Notes under the pieces: model-generated
The model's input: only the letters and a program-made list of their open reading frames with translations
Database searches by the model: none
Told to the model about the DNA's origin: nothing
In this document: positions 18,483 through 27,071 of the stretch, piece by piece
How positions within the stretch are numbered: position 1 is the first letter of the stretch
How the letters are laid out: every line of letters starts with the position of its first letter
DNA from: Streptomyces erythrochromogenes
Lineage (GTDB): Bacteria; Actinomycetota; Actinomycetes; Streptomycetales; Streptomycetaceae
Assembly: GCF_036170895.1 (NCBI RefSeq)
Contig: NZ_CP108036.1
Location: 8,405,501-8,469,500, forward strand
DNA length: 64,000 nucleotides
Direction of reading: 5' to 3'
Translations under genes and position numbers: made by a program

Positions 18483-19250
18483 GTGGAGGAACACTGGACC
18501 GTGGGACGCGTGGCAGAGCTGGCCGACGTCAGCATCCACACGCTGCACCACTACGACCACATCGGGCTCGTCCGGCCCTCGGCACGCACCCCGGCCGGGT
18601 ACCGGGCCTGCGACCCGTCCGCCGACGCCGCCGCGCACCTGCGCCGGCTGCGCGGCGTACTGCTGGAGCGGCGTGACCGCGCCGGCGCCACGGTGGCGGC
18701 CATCGACAGGGAACTCGAGGCACGGGCGAAGGGGCTGAAGGTGGCAGCGGAGGAGCAACTGGGGATGCTCGGTGCACGGCTGTACGACGCGATCGGCGGC
18801 GCCTACACGGTGACACGGTGCACCGATCCGCGGATCTCCGCGCAGATCCGGGATGCGCTCGGGGACGCGCGCACGGTGCTGAACGTGGCCGGCACCGGCT
18901 CCTACGAGCCCGCCGACCGCGAGGTGACCGCGGTGGAGCCCTCGGCGGTCATGCGCCGGCCGCGGCGCGCCGGCTCGGCGCCGTGCGTGGCCGCCGCCGC
19001 GGAGGACCGGTGCCCGCCCCGTGGGGCTGCGCCGACGGCCTGTTCGAGGCGTACTGGCGCCGGCCGGGGGCGTACCTGGAGGACCGTGTGCGCCGTGCGA
19101 TGTCGGTGTGGACCAGGGTCGGGCCTCGGGCCGAGCAGCGGGCGGTGCGCAGCCTCGCCGACGACCTCGCCTCCGGGCGGTGGGCCGAGCGCAACGGCCA
19201 CCTCGCCGACCTCGACGCGGCCGACCTCGGCCTGCGGCTGCTCGTGGCCT
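18483..19250 (+). pseudogene. Decayed MerR regulator fused to methyltransferase pieces
   Basis: From the GTG at 18483 the frame encodes a MerR helix-turn-helix (WTVGRVAELADVSIHTLHHYD, then IGLVRPSARTPAGYR). It skips the usual central helices and continues with the dimerisation coil (HLRRLRGVLLERRDRAG). At about 18820 it turns into the start of a SAM methyltransferase (DPRISAQIRDALGDARTVLNVAGTGSYEP, VTAVEPS). After about 19000 the sense moves to another frame, with methyltransferase C-terminal sequence (GLFEAYWRRPGAYLEDRVRRAM, GHLADLDAADLGLRLLVA) ending near 19250. Both families have lost their middles, so neither product is functional. Confidence 0.75.
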
Positions 19251-19278
19251 GCCCCCCCCGTAGCCCCGCCGCCGGGCC

Positions 19279-20019
19279 CTATCGGGGCGGCTCGCACCGC
19301 GCGGGAAGGGCCACGGTCCCGGGCCGGTGCTCGAAGGTGTCCATGACCAGCCACTCGTCCGGCTCGGGGTCGTAGAGGTTCTGGACACCGAACTGCAGCA
19401 CCTGCCAGAAGGTGCCCCGGTCGTTCTCGTCGACGTAGATGTCGCCGAGCGCGAGCGGCAGACGCGGGTGGTTCCCGGGAGGCAGCTGCGGGAAGACCAC
19501 GCCCACCCTCCAGTGGTTCACGTGCCGCTGCGGGGTGCGCCGCAGGGTCTCCCGTCCGACGAACCGGGCGTTCTCGAAGCCCCGGTTAAGGTCCTCCAGG
19601 CTGAAGCCCGGGATCGCTGAGCAGGGGTGTTCGTTCAGACCGGGCCACTTGTACGTGAGGGTGCAGAGCGTGCCGTGGTGGATCAGGTTGGTGAACCAGA
19701 TCGGGTACTGCAGGCCTCCCGCGGTCATCTGGCTGTCGCCGTTCCTGCCCTCCCAGGTGAACGGCACCGTGATGTCCAGGTCCCGGACGATCCACCTGCC
19801 CTTGCCGCGTAAGTCGCGGGGGAGGCGGGGCGGAGGCGGCGTGGGGAGGCGTCCTGCCGCGCGGTCGCGGTCGAGGTTCCGGCCCGGGGTTCGGCGCCGG
19901 CGGAAGGGGGAGCCGCCAGGACGAGCGTGACCGCTGCGGCAAGAGCGGCCGGCGCGGCCGCCCGACGTACGCCTTTCCAACCCGTGGTCTCCCTCGGCTG
20001 TCACGTCGGGCGCCGTCAC
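19279..20019 (-). CDS. Probable secreted protein of unknown function, N-terminus disturbed
   Basis: The convincing part is about 19279-19815, encoding GKGRWIVRDLDITVPFTWEG, YPIWFTNLIHHGTLCTL and DEWLVMDTFEHRPGT. This looks like a folded mature domain of about 175 residues with two Cys. In this frame the N-terminus is Arg/Gly-rich. In the neighbouring minus frame, 19860-19980 encodes a clear signal-peptide-like stretch (AAAPAALAAAVTLVLAAPPSAGAEP). A frameshift near 19810 would join the two, so the gene may be damaged. The GTG at 20019 is the start of the open frame but has no ribosome site. The family is not recognised. Confidence 0.5.
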   Translation of the reverse strand: MTAPDVTAEGDHGLERRTSGGRAGRSCRSGHARPGGSPFRRRRTPGRNLDRDRAAGRLPTPPPPRLPRDLRGKGRWIVRDLDITVPFTWEGRNGDSQMTAGGLQYPIWFTNLIHHGTLCTLTYKWPGLNEHPCSAIPGFSLEDLNRGFENARFVGRETLRRTPQRHVNHWRVGVVFPQLPPGNHPRLPLALGDIYVDENDRGTFWQVLQFGVQNLYDPEPDEWLVMDTFEHRPGTVALPARCEPPR

Positions 20020-20304
20020 GGCGGCGCAGGGGTCAAATGCGGTGATGCTGGGACACCGCCCCCGGAATCAAACATTCCGGAACCGGCGGTTACCCAGCTT
20101 GCAGCCGCGGTGTCGCCCACCGGTGAGAGCCCGGATCCTTCGAAGGCGGCGTCGGCCCGGCGCGGGGAAACGCCGCCCGCGCCCGGGTCACGCGGTCACT
20201 CGGGATGCGCCACCGCGTCCCTCTGCAACTTGAGGACCAACAGGACTACGACCGCAGGCTGACCGCCGGTGATGCGCGACGCCGGGCCGCCCGGCCGCGC
20301 GATG

Positions 20305-20526
20305 TCATTCGCCGGCGGTGTCCCCGGCCTCCCAGCGCAGCAGGTCGCCCGGCTGGCACTCGAGCGCCTCGCAGAGCGCGGCGAGCGTCGCGAAGCGCAC
20401 CGCCTTGGCGCGGCCGTTCTTCAGCACCGCCAGGTTGGCCGGCGTGATCCCCACCCGGTCCGCGAGTTCCCCCACGGACATCTTCCGCCTGGCCAGCATC
20501 ACGTCGATGTCGACGGTGATGGGCAT
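20305..20526 (-). CDS. XRE-family helix-turn-helix regulator (YozG-like)
   Basis: A 73-residue cytosolic regulator, nearly all one helix-turn-helix: MSVGELADRVGITPANLAVLKNGRAKAVRF, then LAALCEALECQPGDLL. Such small Cro/CI-type proteins accompany DUF2975 membrane proteins. Its ATG overlaps the TGA of the upstream DUF2975 gene (TGATG at 20524-20528), so the two are translationally coupled. It probably represses its own operon through the palindrome at 21042-21062. Confidence 0.85.
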   Translation of the reverse strand: MPITVDIDVMLARRKMSVGELADRVGITPANLAVLKNGRAKAVRFATLAALCEALECQPGDLLRWEAGDTAGE

Positions 20527-21011
20527 CAGATCACCTCGTCCAACTCGGCCCGCATCTGCGCCGCTTCGCCGTCGCGCGCGACGGCCTGCGCGAGCAGCAT
20601 CCGCAGTACCAGCACGATGAGCGCGACCCCCAGGATGGCCAGGCCGATCCCGCCCAGGATCACAGTAACGCCCGGGTCCTCCCGCTGGCCGGGGGCGTTG
20701 ACCGCCGTGACCGCGAACCACAGCACGGCCGCCGCAGTGATCGCGCCGATCACGCCGTCCACGTACCGGAAGGCGGCGTGGGAGAACACGGTTCCGCGCC
20801 GCACCATCGCCGTCAGCCGCCATACGCAGGCCAGGGCCACCTGGGCCGCCACCATGCCCAGCATCACGATCACGCGCATCGGGGTCAGCGGCAGCGACCC
20901 CTCCGTCTCGCCCGTGACCAACGCCCACACCATCGCCGCCTGCACGAACACGGTGCCCACGAACACCACCGCGAGCACGGCGCGCAACGCACGCACGGTC
21001 AGCTTCCCCAT
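20526..21011 (-). CDS. DUF2975 four-helix membrane protein
   Basis: A 161-residue membrane protein with four helices at about residues 8-30, 43-65, 86-106 and 120-142, typical of DUF2975. The function of the family is unknown; it regularly pairs with a small XRE regulator, as here. The start at 21011 (MGKLTVRALRAV) is preferred to the in-frame ATG at 21026 because the protein then begins directly before TM1. A 21-base palindrome lies 31 bases upstream. Confidence 0.85.
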   Translation of the reverse strand: MGKLTVRALRAVLAVVFVGTVFVQAAMVWALVTGETEGSLPLTPMRVIVMLGMVAAQVALACVWRLTAMVRRGTVFSHAAFRYVDGVIGAITAAAVLWFAVTAVNAPGQREDPGVTVILGGIGLAILGVALIVLVLRMLLAQAVARDGEAAQMRAELDEVI

Positions 21012-21041
21012 GACCCATCCTTCCATCGACCCACGATGGAA

Positions 21042-21062
21042 ATCTATCGAAATTCGATAGAT
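21042..21062. promoter_or_regulatory. Palindromic operator before the DUF2975-XRE operon
   Basis: ATCTATCGA at 21042-21050 and TCGATAGAT at 21054-21062 are perfect 9-bp arms around AAT. This AT-rich palindrome stands out in the GC-rich surroundings and sits at promoter distance from the DUF2975 start at 21011. It is the likely binding site of the XRE protein of the same operon. Confidence 0.7.
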
Positions 21063-21243
21063 CGAGCAAGGCTGGGAGGACAGGTGGGCGGCAGTTCCGC
21101 ACGCCGCACACCCGGGCCGCCGTCCGAAGCTGCCATGTGGGGGAGGCCGCCCGTGTGGCAGCTGCCGGACCGAGCGGCCGAACAGAATAGTTCTCCGCGA
21201 GCGCAGGGACCGGATTCAAGGTGCAGACCCGGAAGGACGCGGC

Positions 21244-21768
21244 GTGGACAATTCCTTGCTGGCCCACATCGAAGCAGCCGTCGGCAGCGGCAAGGTCGTC
21301 GTCTCGGCAGAGGACGACGCGGTCGTGGCCCTCGTGCAGGAGACCATCAAGAGCGGCAGAACCGCATCCTTCTACCTGTCCCGCGAACAGGCCCGCACCC
21401 TCCGGGACCTGCACTGGACGCCCGAGCTCGTCAGGGACTCCCGGCTCGAACAGGTCTCCGACGAGGAGAAGGCGCGGATCGAGTCCGAGTTGGGCATCGC
21501 CGACATCGGCACCTTCCGGTTCGGCCGCTTCGTTTGCCGGCAGGGCCACGAGTTCAGCGCCTTCGACTTCCTCCGGCACGGAATCCGCGAGCACGGGCCG
21601 GCCGCGGTACAGGCGATCTTCGAACTGAAGAACGCCGCCTTCCTCCGCGTCAACCCGTACTTCGCCGTCAACTGCGCCACCTGCGACCAGCCGATGGAAG
21701 GCGGCATCACGTACGAGGGCGACACCTACGCGGGCTGCTCCTACCCGGACCCGCCGGTCTGCATGTAG
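21244..21768 (+). CDS. Conserved-looking hypothetical protein
   Basis: A 174-residue soluble protein starting at GTG 21244 (MDNSLLAHIEAAVGSGK) with GGAAGG-like sequence before it. The first 90 residues are mostly helical and charged. The C-terminal part has a Cys-rich motif (NCATCDQPMEGGITYEGDTYAGCSYPDPPVCM) with CxxC and two more Cys, which could bind zinc. The codon usage matches neighbours. The family is not recognised. A strong hairpin follows the stop. Confidence 0.65.
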   Translation: MDNSLLAHIEAAVGSGKVVVSAEDDAVVALVQETIKSGRTASFYLSREQARTLRDLHWTPELVRDSRLEQVSDEEKARIESELGIADIGTFRFGRFVCRQGHEFSAFDFLRHGIREHGPAAVQAIFELKNAAFLRVNPYFAVNCATCDQPMEGGITYEGDTYAGCSYPDPPVCM

Positions 21769-21784
21769 CCGCCCCCGGCCCACC

Positions 21785-21811
21785 CGGCCCGGCCCGCGAT
21801 GGGCCGGGCCG
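21785..21811. terminator. GC-rich hairpin between convergent genes
   Basis: CGGCCCGGCCC (21785-21795) and GGGCCGGGCCG (21801-21811) form a perfect 11-bp stem around GCGAT. It lies between the stop at 21768 and the convergent lectin stop at 21837 and so probably terminates both. Confidence 0.7.
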
Positions 21812-21836
21812 AGCAGGCCGACGGCAGGACGGTCGT

Positions 21837-22313
21837 TCAGAAGTCCCAGCTCTGGCTCCGCGCGCCGTTGCAGCCCCAGCTCACCAGCAGCTGGCCGTTC
21901 TCGGGCCGCCCGGCCAGGATGTCCAGGCACTTGCCGTTCACCCGGTTCCGGATCTCACTGCCGTTGCGGTACCACCTCTGGTGCAGACCGCCGTGGCAGT
22001 CCCACATGGCCACCGAGCCCTGGTCGCCCAGGTGCGGACCGTAGATCTCCAGGCACTTCCCGTTCAAGTTGGAGCGAATCCGCTCACCGTCCCAGTACCA
22101 CTGCTGGTTGGTCCCGCCGTGGCAGTCCCACGTCACCGTGGAGGCGCCGTTCTCCTGGTGGAACATGAAGACGTCGGCGCACCTTCCGTTCAGGTTGGAC
22201 TTCAGCAGCGGTGCCGCGGCAGCCGCGGCATGCACGGGCGAGCCCGTCACGGTGCCGCCGGCCAGCAGCCCGGTGACCGCCGCCAGCAGCATCATTCGTC
22301 GCACGGACCTCAT
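21837..22313 (-). CDS. Secreted ricin B-type lectin (CBM13-like)
   Basis: A 158-residue exported protein. The signal peptide covers residues 1-30 (MMLLAAVTGLLAGGTVTG). A single beta-trefoil follows, built of three repeats that each show the ricin signature: LNGRCADVF, WDCHGGTNQQWYW; LNGKCLEIYG, WDCHGGLHQRWY; VNGKCLDILAG, WGCNGARSQSWDF. Such domains bind galactose- or xylose-containing glycans. It has no catalytic partner domain, so it may be a free extracellular lectin. It is divergent from the STAND gene. Confidence 0.88.
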   Translation of the reverse strand: MRSVRRMMLLAAVTGLLAGGTVTGSPVHAAAAAAPLLKSNLNGRCADVFMFHQENGASTVTWDCHGGTNQQWYWDGERIRSNLNGKCLEIYGPHLGDQGSVAMWDCHGGLHQRWYRNGSEIRNRVNGKCLDILAGRPENGQLLVSWGCNGARSQSWDF

Positions 22314-22370
22314 GATTTTCCCCTTCCGATCGCCGTTGCGCGGTTGCGCCGACCCATGTCTAGCCCCCGC

Positions 22371-22408
22371 TTGATGTCCGGCGCCGGAACGGGGATTCCG
22401 GACATCAA
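22371..22408. promoter_or_regulatory. 11-bp inverted repeat between lectin and STAND genes
   Basis: TTGATGTCCGG at 22371-22381 and CCGGACATCAA at 22398-22408 are exact complements, separated by 16 bases. They sit centrally in the 160-base divergent intergenic region and could be an operator serving both genes. The spacing of two helical turns between centres fits a dimeric regulator. Confidence 0.55.
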
Positions 22409-22473
22409 AAGCTGGACAAACACCACCCGACACGGCCGCGGAAAGCTGCGGGAAAGCCGCAGGGAGGAAGGCA

Positions 22474-25400
22474 ATGCCACGCCCCGAACGCCCGCTCGAC
22501 CCGGACTCCGGTCCGCTCACCCAGTTCGCAGCCGACCTCCGCAAACTGCGCGAGGCAGCCGGCCGGCCGCCCTACCGGGCACTGGCGAAACGGGCGCACT
22601 ACTCGTCCACCACCCTCTCGGACGCCGCGGGCGGTGACGCGCTCCCGAGCCTCGCCGTCACGCTCGCCTACGTCGAAGCGTGCCAGGGCGACCGCCGTGA
22701 ATGGGAAGCCCGGTGGCACACGACCGCCGCCGAGATCGCCGCGACCGCACAACACCACCAGCCCACCGAAACCGACCACCGGACCGCGCCCTACGCCGGA
22801 CTGTCCGCCTTCCAACCCGAGGACGCCGACCGCTTCTTCGGCCGCGAACACCTGACCGCCGAGCTCCTCGCAAAGGTCCGCGACCACCGCTTCCTGACCG
22901 TCTTCGGACCCTCCGGATCGGGAAAGTCCTCGCTGCTGCGCGCCGGACTCGTCGCCCGCACCCGCACGACCGGACAGCCGGTGATCCTCTTCACCCCCGG
23001 CCCGCACCCCGTCGAGGAATGCGCCATCCACCTCGCCGCCGCAACGGGGGAGGCCCCCGGCACGCTGCTCACCGAACTGCGCAACGACCCCGCCACCCTG
23101 CACCTGCGCATCCGGCAGACCGCCCTCGGCCACCCCCCGGCCACCGGCACCGACATCCTCATCGTCGTCGACCAGTTCGAGGAGGTCTTCACCCTCTGCC
23201 GGGACCAGGACGAGCGCGACGCGTTCATCGCCGTGCTGATCGCGGCCGCCGCCACCCCGACCAGCCGGACCCGGGTCGTGCTCGGCGTACGCGCCGACTT
23301 CTACGGCCACTGCGTCCAAAACCCCCACCTCGTCGAAGCGATGCGCGACGCACAGATCGCGGTCGGCCCGATGACCAGCCAGGAACTCCGCGAGGCCATC
23401 ACCGGCCCGGCCGCACTCGCCGACTGCACGGTCACCGGCCCGCTCCTCGCGGCCGTGGTCGCGGACGCGACCGGCCAGCCGGGCGCACTGCCCCTGGTCT
23501 CCCACGCCATGGTCGAAACCTGGCGCCGCCGCTGCGGCAGCCGCCTCACCCTCGACGGATACCTCGCGGCCGGCGGAATCCAGCACGCCCTCGCCCACAC
23601 CGCGGAAGCCGCCTACGCAGCCCTGACACCGGCACAGCAGGACCACGCCAGGTCACTGTTCCTGCGGCTCACCGCACTCGGCGACGGCACCGAAGACACC
23701 CGGCGCCGCATCACCACGAACGAACTCGCCCCGGGCCCCGACACCGCCCACGTACTCGAATCCCTCGCCCGCCAACGGCTCGTCACCCTCGACGACGGCT
23801 GCGTCGAGATCACCCACGAGGCCATCATCCGCTGCTGGCCCAGACTGCGCGGCTGGCTCACCGAGGACCGCGACCGCCTCCTCCTGCACCGCCAGCTCAC
23901 CGACGCCACCGCCGACTGGGAGGCACAGGGCCACGACCCGCACACCCTCTACCGGGGCGCCCGCCTCGCCGCGGCCCTCGACCTGGCCGCCGCCTACGAC
24001 AGCCGCCTGACCTCCAAGGAACGACGCTTCCTCGACGCCGCCCGCGAAGCACAGGCAGGCGAGACGGCCGCGGTCAGGCGACGCACGGTCCGCCTGCGCC
24101 AACTCGTCACCCTGCTCACCGTGCTGGTGGTCATCGCGGCGACCGCGGGCGCACTGGCCGTCGACTCCCGCGACTCGGCCATCCGCCAGCGCAACGTCGC
24201 CATCGCACGCAAAGCCGCAGCCGACGCGGCCGAGGTACGCCGGCACGACCCCGCCCTCGCCGCGCAGCTGAACCTGGCCGCCCACCGGCTGGCAGCCACC
24301 CGCGACGTCCGCGACCAGCTCATGAGCACCTTCGCGACCCCCTACACCAGCCGGCTCACCGGTCACACCTCCGACGTGGTCTCGATCTCCGTAGCCCCGG
24401 ACAGCACGCTCCTGGCCACCGCGAGCTGGGACCGCACGGCCCGGCTGTGGGACATCAAAGACGCCCACCACCCCGTACAACTGGCCGCCGTGCGCCGGCC
24501 CGAACGCCTCGTGTCGGTCGCCTTCGACGGGACCGGCCGCATCCTGGCCACGGCCGGCGAACGCTCCGTCCGCCTGTGGGACGTGACGAACCGGCGCGCG
24601 CCCGCCGAGCTCGCCGCCCTGCCCGACCAGCCGTCCGCCGCCCCGAGCTGGGTGGCGTACGGGCCCGGCGGCAGCGGTGTCCTGGCCACCGGCCACACCG
24701 ACGGCACGACACGCCTGTGGAACGCCGCCGACCCCCGCCGGCCGCGCCTGCTGGCCACCCTGCCCGGACACACCGCCGCGGTCACCTCGGTGGCGTTCAG
24801 CCCGGACCGTCACACGATGGCGACCACCGGCGACACCACCGCCAGGGTCTGGGACGTGGGCGATCCCGCGGTCCCCCGCCTCCTCGACGTCCTGCGCGGA
24901 CACACCGACACCGTTACCTCGTCCGCCTTCAGCCCCGGCGGCACGACCCTGGCGACCGGCAGCTGGGACCGCACCGCACGCATCTGGCACCTCGCCGCCG
25001 GCCGACGTACGCCACCACAGCCACAGCCACAGCCACCGGCCGTCCTGCCCGGCCATCCCGCGATCGTCTGGTCGGTCGCCTTCAGCCCGGACGGCACCAC
25101 CCTCGTCACGGTCGGCGGATCCACCCACTTCTGGGACGTCACCACCCCCGCCGCCCCCCGGCGGACCAGCACGATCCAGGGCGGCTTCTACCAGGCCGCG
25201 TTCAGCCCGGACGGCCGCGTACTCGCCAACTCCGACCGGCTCCTGGACCTGCGGGACCTCTCCCTCGCGACCCACGACGACGTGGTCACCTCCCTGGCGT
25301 TCGCCCCCGGCGGCCGCCTGCTCGCCAGCGCCAGCTGGGACGGCACCGCACGCCTGTGGCAGGTCACCGGCGGCCGCGCCCTGCGGCCGCTGTCGGCCCT

Positions 25401-26283
25401 GCACGGACACACCAGGTTCGTCCGCTGCGTGACGTTCAGCCCGGACGGCCGCACCCTCGTCACCGCGAGCGAGGACGGCACCGCCCGCGTCTGGAACGTC
25501 ACCGATCCCCGCAAGCCCCAACTGACATCGGTCATCGCCCCCGACGCCGGCGAAGTCGGCGGCACCGCCTTCGCCCCGGACGGCCGCCTCCTGGCCATCT
25601 GGGCACAAGCCACGGCCGGCCTGTGGGACCTGACCGACCCCGCCGGTCCCCGCCGGCTGAGCCGGATCGCCGAGGACGGCCAGCACATCACGGCGGCCTC
25701 GTTCCGCCCGGACGGCCGCACCCTGGTCACCAGCGCCGGCGAGTCCGGATCACTCGCGTTCTGGGACATCACCCGACCACGCACCCCCCGAGAACTCCCG
25801 TCCCCACTCCATTCCCTCCCCCTCACCGGCGGCGTCTTCAGCCCCGACAACCGCCGACTGGCCGCCTTCCACCGGACGGACAAGACCATCTGGCTTGTCG
25901 ACGTCCACGACCTCCACCACCCGGCGAAGACGACCCAACTGCCGGCCTCCGGCTCCTGGATCTACACGCTGGCCTTCGACGCCGAAGGCCACCGCCTGGC
26001 AGCCGGCACCGCGGACAGCAAGGCCCTCCTGTGGGACCTGACCGGTCCGGCCACCCCCACCGTCCTCACCGGCCATGCGAACCCCGTACCGGCCGTGGCC
26101 TTCAGCCCGGACGGCGCCACCCTCGCCACCGGCGGCAACGACTTCACGATCCGCCTGTGGGACACCCACCTGCACGCGGTCACCGCCCGCATCTGCGACA
26201 GCGCCCACCCCCGCATCACCAAAGCCCAGTGGACCCAGCACTTCCCGGCCCTCGACTTCACCCCACCCTGCCCCGCCCCATGA
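22474..26283 (+). CDS. STAND NTPase with N-terminal HTH and 14 WD40 repeats
   Basis: A 1269-residue signalling protein. Residues 15-85 form an XRE-like helix-turn-helix. Residues about 105-500 form an nSTAND1-type NTPase, with Walker A GPSGSGKS at 145-152, Walker B ILIVVDQFEEVF at 228-239 and GVRADFYGHC as the sensor segment. A membrane-like segment lies near 545-567 (LVTLLTVLVVIAATAGALAV). From about 625 to 1265 there are 14 WD40 repeats, of the type GHTSDVVSISVAPDSTLLATASWDRTARLWD, enough for two seven-bladed propellers. STAND proteins are ligand-triggered switches, some in defence or cell death. Here the WD40 part would sense and the N-terminal HTH could be the output. No effector nuclease or protease is seen. 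Confidence 0.85.
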   Translation: MPRPERPLDPDSGPLTQFAADLRKLREAAGRPPYRALAKRAHYSSTTLSDAAGGDALPSLAVTLAYVEACQGDRREWEARWHTTAAEIAATAQHHQPTETDHRTAPYAGLSAFQPEDADRFFGREHLTAELLAKVRDHRFLTVFGPSGSGKSSLLRAGLVARTRTTGQPVILFTPGPHPVEECAIHLAAATGEAPGTLLTELRNDPATLHLRIRQTALGHPPATGTDILIVVDQFEEVFTLCRDQDERDAFIAVLIAAAATPTSRTRVVLGVRADFYGHCVQNPHLVEAMRDAQIAVGPMTSQELREAITGPAALADCTVTGPLLAAVVADATGQPGALPLVSHAMVETWRRRCGSRLTLDGYLAAGGIQHALAHTAEAAYAALTPAQQDHARSLFLRLTALGDGTEDTRRRITTNELAPGPDTAHVLESLARQRLVTLDDGCVEITHEAIIRCWPRLRGWLTEDRDRLLLHRQLTDATADWEAQGHDPHTLYRGARLAAALDLAAAYDSRLTSKERRFLDAAREAQAGETAAVRRRTVRLRQLVTLLTVLVVIAATAGALAVDSRDSAIRQRNVAIARKAAADAAEVRRHDPALAAQLNLAAHRLAATRDVRDQLMSTFATPYTSRLTGHTSDVVSISVAPDSTLLATASWDRTARLWDIKDAHHPVQLAAVRRPERLVSVAFDGTGRILATAGERSVRLWDVTNRRAPAELAALPDQPSAAPSWVAYGPGGSGVLATGHTDGTTRLWNAADPRRPRLLATLPGHTAAVTSVAFSPDRHTMATTGDTTARVWDVGDPAVPRLLDVLRGHTDTVTSSAFSPGGTTLATGSWDRTARIWHLAAGRRTPPQPQPQPPAVLPGHPAIVWSVAFSPDGTTLVTVGGSTHFWDVTTPAAPRRTSTIQGGFYQAAFSPDGRVLANSDRLLDLRDLSLATHDDVVTSLAFAPGGRLLASASWDGTARLWQVTGGRALRPLSALHGHTRFVRCVTFSPDGRTLVTASEDGTARVWNVTDPRKPQLTSVIAPDAGEVGGTAFAPDGRLLAIWAQATAGLWDLTDPAGPRRLSRIAEDGQHITAASFRPDGRTLVTSAGESGSLAFWDITRPRTPRELPSPLHSLPLTGGVFSPDNRRLAAFHRTDKTIWLVDVHDLHHPAKTTQLPASGSWIYTLAFDAEGHRLAAGTADSKALLWDLTGPATPTVLTGHANPVPAVAFSPDGATLATGGNDFTIRLWDTHLHAVTARICDSAHPRITKAQWTQHFPALDFTPPCPAP

Positions 26284-26317
26284 CAGCCGAGCAGAAGAGG
26301 CGCCGGTGCGTGTGGTC

Positions 26318-26542
26318 CTACCCCCGCTGCCATGAGCTGCAGCTGTGCGGGCCCTCCGGCGCCGCCGGGCCGGCACTCGGGCAGGGGACCGGGTCCGGCG
26401 CGGGTGCAGAAGGCCGCTCCCGGCGCAGCCGCGGCTCGCCCGGAGCGGCCGCCGGACCCTCCAGGTACAGGGTGGCTGCCCCACCGACCAGGACCAGCAC
26501 CGCCCAACCACCCCACAACCACCGCCGCATCGACGTCGACAT
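26318..26542 (-). CDS. Small single-pass membrane or secreted protein
   Basis: A 74-residue frame starting MSTSMRRWLWGGWAVLVLVGG, i.e. a short positive N-terminus and one hydrophobic helix at residues 8-27. A Pro/Ala-rich tail with two Cys follows. The ATG is preceded by GGGGGATGGG. It is convergent with the STAND gene. No family is known; coding status is likely but not certain. Confidence 0.45.
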   Translation of the reverse strand: MSTSMRRWLWGGWAVLVLVGGAATLYLEGPAAAPGEPRLRRERPSAPAPDPVPCPSAGPAAPEGPHSCSSWQRG

Positions 26543-26678
26543 CCCATCCCCCCTGCGTCGCCGCCCTTTGGACGCACAGCGCCCGTTCTCCAGAGGACCA
26601 TCAGGGGGGGAGGTTGGGATGCAGGGTCGGCGCGGTGATCACCCCACAACTGCCACCACCAGTCCTGGCCGATCGACC

Positions 26679-26961
26679 CTACCCAGTGACAGTGCCGGAG
26701 TCCGGCGGGAGCTCGAGATCCGTCGTCCCGCGCGAAGCGGTCGGGATGCTGCCCGGTGCCCAGCCGAGCACTTCCTCGAAACAGCGGGCCGCGAGGGAAG
26801 TGGGCAGGCCTTCGCCATCCTCGTGGAACCTGATGGTCGCCCGGCTCAACTGGGTGCGATGCGCAAGCTCCATCACGGAGATGCCCTCGGCTTCCCGGAA
26901 CTCGATGAGAGCTTTCGCCAGCCGCTCGGATTCTTCGCTCATGACCAAAGCATTCCGCATC
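26679..26961 (-). CDS. XRE-family helix-turn-helix protein
   Basis: A roughly 93-residue protein. Residues about 7-70 form a Cro/CI-type helix-turn-helix (SERLAKALIEFREAEGISV, MELAHRTQLSRATIRFHEDGEGLPTS), followed by CFEEVLGWAPGS, the usual closing helix of actinomycete XRE domains. Both 26961 (MRNALV) and 26943 (MSEESE) are possible starts and neither has a good ribosome site. It is divergent from the membrane-anchored protein gene, so it may control it. Confidence 0.7.
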
Positions 26962-27071
26962 ACGAACGCCCGGTCGGTGCAGACCTCTTCGAATCCGCGC
27001 CCGCTACTCACCCCCGTATGAGTAGCTGCCCCGATGCGGCGGGCACGCCCCCCACCACTACCCTCTCGATC

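Noticed and set aside
20030..20160. FMN-riboswitch-like words (ATTCCGGAACCGGCGGTTA and GGTGAGAGCCCGGAT)
   Set aside because: The order is right but the distance is too short, the middle helices are missing and no riboflavin gene follows on either strand.
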